From: CAZBDU01 sp964490725
GTDB taxonomy: Bacteria > Spirochaetota > Spirochaetia > SZUA-6 > DRHE01
DNA length: 42,994 nucleotides
NCBI GenBank assembly: GCA_964490725.1
Contig: CAZBDU010000044.1
Coordinates: 1 to 42,994 of the forward strand
Direction of reading: 5' to 3'
A model generated the notes under the pieces. That model was not told where the DNA came from and searched no databases. It was given only the letters and a program-made list of their open reading frames with translations. The translations under genes and the position numbers were made by a program. Of this stretch, positions 40,897 through 42,994 are shown in pieces. Each line of letters starts with the position of its first letter. Position 1 is the first letter of the stretch.

Positions 40897-40909
40897 TACT
40901 ATTCTAGTA
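40897..40909. promoter_or_regulatory. Operator-like palindrome over the -10 of the ABC operon
   Basis: TACTATTCTAGTA is a perfect 5-3-5 dyad. On the minus strand it contains TAGAAT (5/6 to -10), 40 nt upstream of ATG 40861. No good -35 is found at the right distance, as expected for an activator-dependent or weak promoter. A bound regulator, for example one of the GntR pair, would block or recruit polymerase here. Confidence 0.5.
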
Positions 40910-41061
40910 CATCCGTCGCACCCTTTGCCAGGAGCTGTGCGTGGCCTGGAGCCTCTTCACCGCATCGTGCGCCCGGCCCTGACGGGCCCGCCCGGGGCAG
41001 CGCGCCTCGGCCACGAGCAGTGGGCCGAAGGAATCGCGATGGTGAGGTGGCAAGGCGTCCG

Positions 41062-41113
41062 CCTGCAGGTCGTGCCTGCAGGGCGTGCCTGCAGGGCGTG
41101 CCTGCAGGGCGTG
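41062..41113. repeat. Exact 13-nt tandem repeat (4 copies) with CCTGCAGG palindromes
   Basis: CCTGCAGGTCGTG once and CCTGCAGGGCGTG three times, starting at 41062, 41075, 41088 and 41101. Copies 2-4 are identical. Each unit holds the 8-bp palindrome CCTGCAGG. Confidence 0.95.
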
Positions 41114-41142
41114 GAAGGCTCCGGCTCGTCGCGCCGCCTGCG

Positions 41143-41171
41143 TTGACAAGGGCAGGACAGTTCATCAGAAT
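41143..41171 (+). promoter_or_regulatory. Promoter of gnd
   Basis: Perfect TTGACA (41143-41148), a 17-nt spacer and CAGAAT (41166-41171, 4/6). The transcript start is expected near 41178. A hairpin, GGCGCCC-TGA-GGGCGCC (41182-41198), forms the very start of the mRNA and may protect it. Confidence 0.6.
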
Positions 41172-41246
41172 AAACAGGGTGGGCGCCCTGAGGGCGCCAA
41201 TCCGAAACAGCCAATCGAGCTACCCTGAGGCGACGAGGAGCGGGCC

Positions 41247-42656
41247 ATGAAGGCGGACATCGGACTGATCGGTCTGGCCGTGATGGGCCAGAACCTGGTG
41301 CTGAACGTGGAGAGCCGCGGCTACGCGGTGGCGGTCTACAACCGCACCGCCGAGCGCACCCGGGAGTTCATCGAGCAGCGGACCGAGGGCAGGAAGATCC
41401 AGCCGGCCTACTCCGTCGAGGAGCTGGTGGAAAGCCTCCAGAAGCCGCGGCGAATCATGATCATGGTGAAGGCCGGCTCCCCGGTGGACGCGGTGATCGA
41501 GGAGCTCGTCCCCTTTCTGGAGAAGGGGGACATCCTGATCGACGGGGGCAACTCCTTCTTCCAGGACACCATCCGGCGCAGCCGCGCCCTGGCGGACAGG
41601 GGGCTTCTGTATATCGGCACCGGTGTCTCCGGCGGGGAGGAAGGCGCTCTCCACGGGCCCAGCATCATGCCCGGCGGCCAGCCGGAGGCCTACCAGGCGG
41701 TGGAGAAGATCTTCACGGACATCGCCGCGCGGGTGGACGGGGAGGCCTGCTGCACCTACATCGGCGCCGACGGGGCCGGGCACTACGTGAAGATGGTGCA
41801 CAACGGCATCGAGTACGGGGACATGCAGCTCATCGGCGAGGCCTACGTGCTGATGAAGGACGCGCTGGGGATGAGCCACCAGGAGATGCACCGGAGCTTC
41901 GCCGACTGGAACCGGGGAGACCTTGGTTCCTATCTCATCGAGATCACCGCGGACATCCTCTCCAAGAAGGACCCGGAGACCGGGGAGCCCCTGGTGGAGA
42001 TGATCCTGGACAAGGCCGGCCAGAAGGGCACCGGCAAGTGGACCAGCCAGTCCGCCCTGGACCTGGGGATCGCCGCGCCCACCATTGCGGAGGCGGTGTT
42101 TGGCCGCTGCGTCTCTGCCGTCAAGGAGGAGCGCCTGGAGGCCGCCTCCGTGCTCTCCGGACCCGGGGCCGCGTTCCACGGGGACCGGGAGGAGTTCATC
42201 GAGTCGATCCGCAGGGCCCTCTACGCCTCCAAGATCTGCTCCTACGCTCAGGGGTTCGCTCTGATGCGGGCCGCGGCCCAGGAGTACGGCTGGAAGCTCA
42301 ACATGGGGGAGATCGCCATGATCTGGCGTGGAGGGTGCATCATCCGGGCCAGGTTCCTGGGCAAGATCAAGGAGGCTTTCGACCGCAACCTTGAGCTCTC
42401 CAACCTGCTGCTGGACCCCTACTTCAGCCGCATCGTGCTGGACAACCAGGACCGCTGGCGGCAGGTGGTCTCCACGGCGCTGCAGATGGGGGTGCCGATT
42501 CCCGGCTTCGCCTCCGCCCTGTGCTACTTCGACGCCTACCGCAGCGAGCGCCTCTGGGCCAACATGGTGCAGGCGCAGCGGGACTACTTCGGGGCCCACA
42601 CCTACCAGCGCGTGGACAGGGAAGGGACCTTCCACACCGACTGGCTGAATCTCTAG
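41247..42656 (+). CDS. gnd: 6-phosphogluconate dehydrogenase, decarboxylating
   Basis: Converts 6-phosphogluconate and NADP+ (or NAD+) to ribulose-5-phosphate and CO2 in the pentose phosphate pathway. At 469 aa it is full length. Key blocks are the Rossmann motif GLAVMGQN (9-16) with NRT (33-35, the 2'-phosphate-binding loop), MVKAG, DGGNSFF, GVSGGEEGALHGPSIMPGG, the catalytic lysine in GHYVKMVHNGIEYGDMQLI, and IIRARFLGKI. The C-terminal tail ends in RVDREGTFHTDWL. AGGAG about 10 nt before ATG 41247 is the ribosome binding site. It has its own promoter, faces the large minus-strand sugar locus and is followed after 13 nt by an SDR gene, so it probably serves the drainage of an aldonate. Confidence 0.97.
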   Translation: MKADIGLIGLAVMGQNLVLNVESRGYAVAVYNRTAERTREFIEQRTEGRKIQPAYSVEELVESLQKPRRIMIMVKAGSPVDAVIEELVPFLEKGDILIDGGNSFFQDTIRRSRALADRGLLYIGTGVSGGEEGALHGPSIMPGGQPEAYQAVEKIFTDIAARVDGEACCTYIGADGAGHYVKMVHNGIEYGDMQLIGEAYVLMKDALGMSHQEMHRSFADWNRGDLGSYLIEITADILSKKDPETGEPLVEMILDKAGQKGTGKWTSQSALDLGIAAPTIAEAVFGRCVSAVKEERLEAASVLSGPGAAFHGDREEFIESIRRALYASKICSYAQGFALMRAAAQEYGWKLNMGEIAMIWRGGCIIRARFLGKIKEAFDRNLELSNLLLDPYFSRIVLDNQDRWRQVVSTALQMGVPIPGFASALCYFDAYRSERLWANMVQAQRDYFGAHTYQRVDREGTFHTDWLNL

Positions 42657-42669
42657 GACGGAGCGAAGC

Positions 42670-42994
42670 ATGAGCTACCTGGACCACATGTTTGGGCTGG
42701 ACGGCGCCACCGTGGTGATCACCGGCGGGGCCGGGGCCATCGCCGGCGCCTTCGCGGAGGCCCTGCTGCGGGCCGGCGCCAGGGTGTCCCTGTGGGGACA
42801 CCACCAGAGCACCATCGACGAGCGCATCGAAGAGCTGGCCGGCAGGGACCGGTCGTTCCGCGACCGCCTCCTGGGGGTGGAGGTGGACACCGGAGAGGAA
42901 GCCGGCGTCCGGCGGGGACACGCGGCCCCCCCCCGGGGGGGGGGGGGGGCGGGGGGGCGGGGGGACCGGGGGGGGGGGCGCCGGGGCCAGCGCA
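42670..42994 (+). CDS. SDR-family oxidoreductase, N-terminal part (cut by window end and corrupt tail)
   Basis: Start of a short-chain dehydrogenase, probably a sugar-acid oxidoreductase of the gluconate/mannonate type. ATG 42670 has GGAGCGA upstream and lies 13 nt after gnd. Residues 1-80 are normal: MSYLDHMFGLDG, then the cofactor motif VVITGGAGAIAG (15-26) and ALLRAGARVSLWGHH. From about residue 83 (42917) the codons dissolve into poly-C/poly-G, giving a meaningless Gly/Arg-rich tail, so the true sequence stops there. The catalytic S-Y-K part is not visible. An operon with gnd is likely. Exact substrate unknown. Confidence 0.75.
   Translation, partial: MSYLDHMFGLDGATVVITGGAGAIAGAFAEALLRAGARVSLWGHHQSTIDERIEELAGRDRSFRDRLLGVEVDTGEEAGVRRGHAAPPRGGGGAGGRGDRGGGRRGQR
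42926..42976. other. Low-complexity C/G homopolymer tail, likely sequencing or assembly artefact
   Basis: A run of nine Cs is followed by long G runs broken by single C or A bases. It interrupts a clear SDR coding frame and sits at the extreme end of the window, as expected for erroneous bases at a contig edge. Confidence 0.8.

Larger units (their letters stand above)
40862..41246. other. Divergent regulatory region between the ABC operon and gnd
   Basis: A gene-free 385-nt region. From left to right it contains the Shine-Dalgarno of the ATPase gene, a palindrome over its putative -10 box (40897-40909), about 150 nt of GC-rich sequence in which I see no gene, a 4 x 13-nt repeat (41062-41113), the gnd promoter (41143-41171) and a 5'-leader hairpin. 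Open frames in it are short and made of repeat sequence. Confidence 0.8.

Noticed and set aside
40911..40930. Sigma-54 promoter upstream of the ribose-class operon (TGGCA...TGC on the minus strand)
   Set aside because: The GG and GC elements are 8 nt apart rather than 10, so the spacing is wrong for sigma-54.
42926..42976. G-quadruplex regulatory element
   Set aside because: The G runs interrupt an SDR coding frame at the end of the sequence and look like low-quality base calls.
1..42994. CRISPR arrays, insertion sequences, tRNA or rRNA genes, known riboswitches
   Set aside because: No regular repeat-spacer pattern, transposase motif, cloverleaf or recognised aptamer was seen; gaps between genes are short and the two tandem repeats are only 13-17 nt per unit.

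Overview
The window is about 43 kb of high-GC bacterial chromosome, densely packed and mainly accessory and metabolic. There are no rRNA or tRNA genes, no CRISPR array and no transposase. It looks like draft or metagenome-derived sequence: there is a 10-N scaffold gap (36081-36090), a degenerate poly-C/poly-G tail at the right end (from about 42926), and two damaged genes. Several traits fit a GC-rich member of Spirochaetota, which is an inference. These are three solute-binding proteins whose signal peptides end in AGG(Q/K) or AAGTKE, a DUF5018-like surface-lipoprotein domain, a giant duplicated CoA-dehydratase-type activase, and many sugar ABC transporters without their own ATPase.

Left part (1-7236): a TctA-type carboxylate transporter subunit, a Gfo/Idh/MocA oxidoreductase with its own promoter, an MltG-like lytic transglycosylase, a NodIJ-type ABC exporter (minus strand) divergent from an FTR1 iron permease, and an aldo/keto reductase that has lost its central catalytic part.

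Region 7377-15396 (plus strand) is a self-contained sensing and uptake module: an extracellular solute-binding protein, a membrane histidine kinase, an NtrC-class sigma-54 activator, a textbook -24/-12 promoter, then a second solute-binding protein, a perfect hairpin and two MalFG-type permeases. The likely logic is that the first binding protein and the kinase sense a ligand and the activator switches on the transporter.

Region 15525-25316 is a mixed set on both strands: epimerase, PhzF, a 1429-aa ASKHA activase, molbindin, AlaX, a patatin and a GlcD-type FAD oxidase. Several of these lack a Shine-Dalgarno sequence and have a -10 box only 6-7 nt before the start codon, which suggests leaderless transcripts. 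Region 25457-25960 holds a scrambled lipoprotein gene whose coding sense switches strand at a 9-bp inverted repeat.

Region 25965-40861 is about 15 kb transcribed entirely on the minus strand. Read from the right, it holds an RbsABC-type transporter with two metallo-enzymes or accessory proteins inside it, a cyclase-family hydrolase, two paralogous GntR/FCD regulators, a MalEFG-type transporter, a uroporphyrinogen-decarboxylase-like protein, a UlaG-type lactonase and a 3-hydroxyacyl-CoA or gulonate dehydrogenase-like protein. It faces a divergent 6-phosphogluconate dehydrogenase and an SDR gene (41247-end). Together these look like a catabolic locus for a sugar acid, lactone or uronate-like compound entering unphosphorylated through ABC transporters and leaving through 6-phosphogluconate. 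The substrate cannot be read from the sequence.
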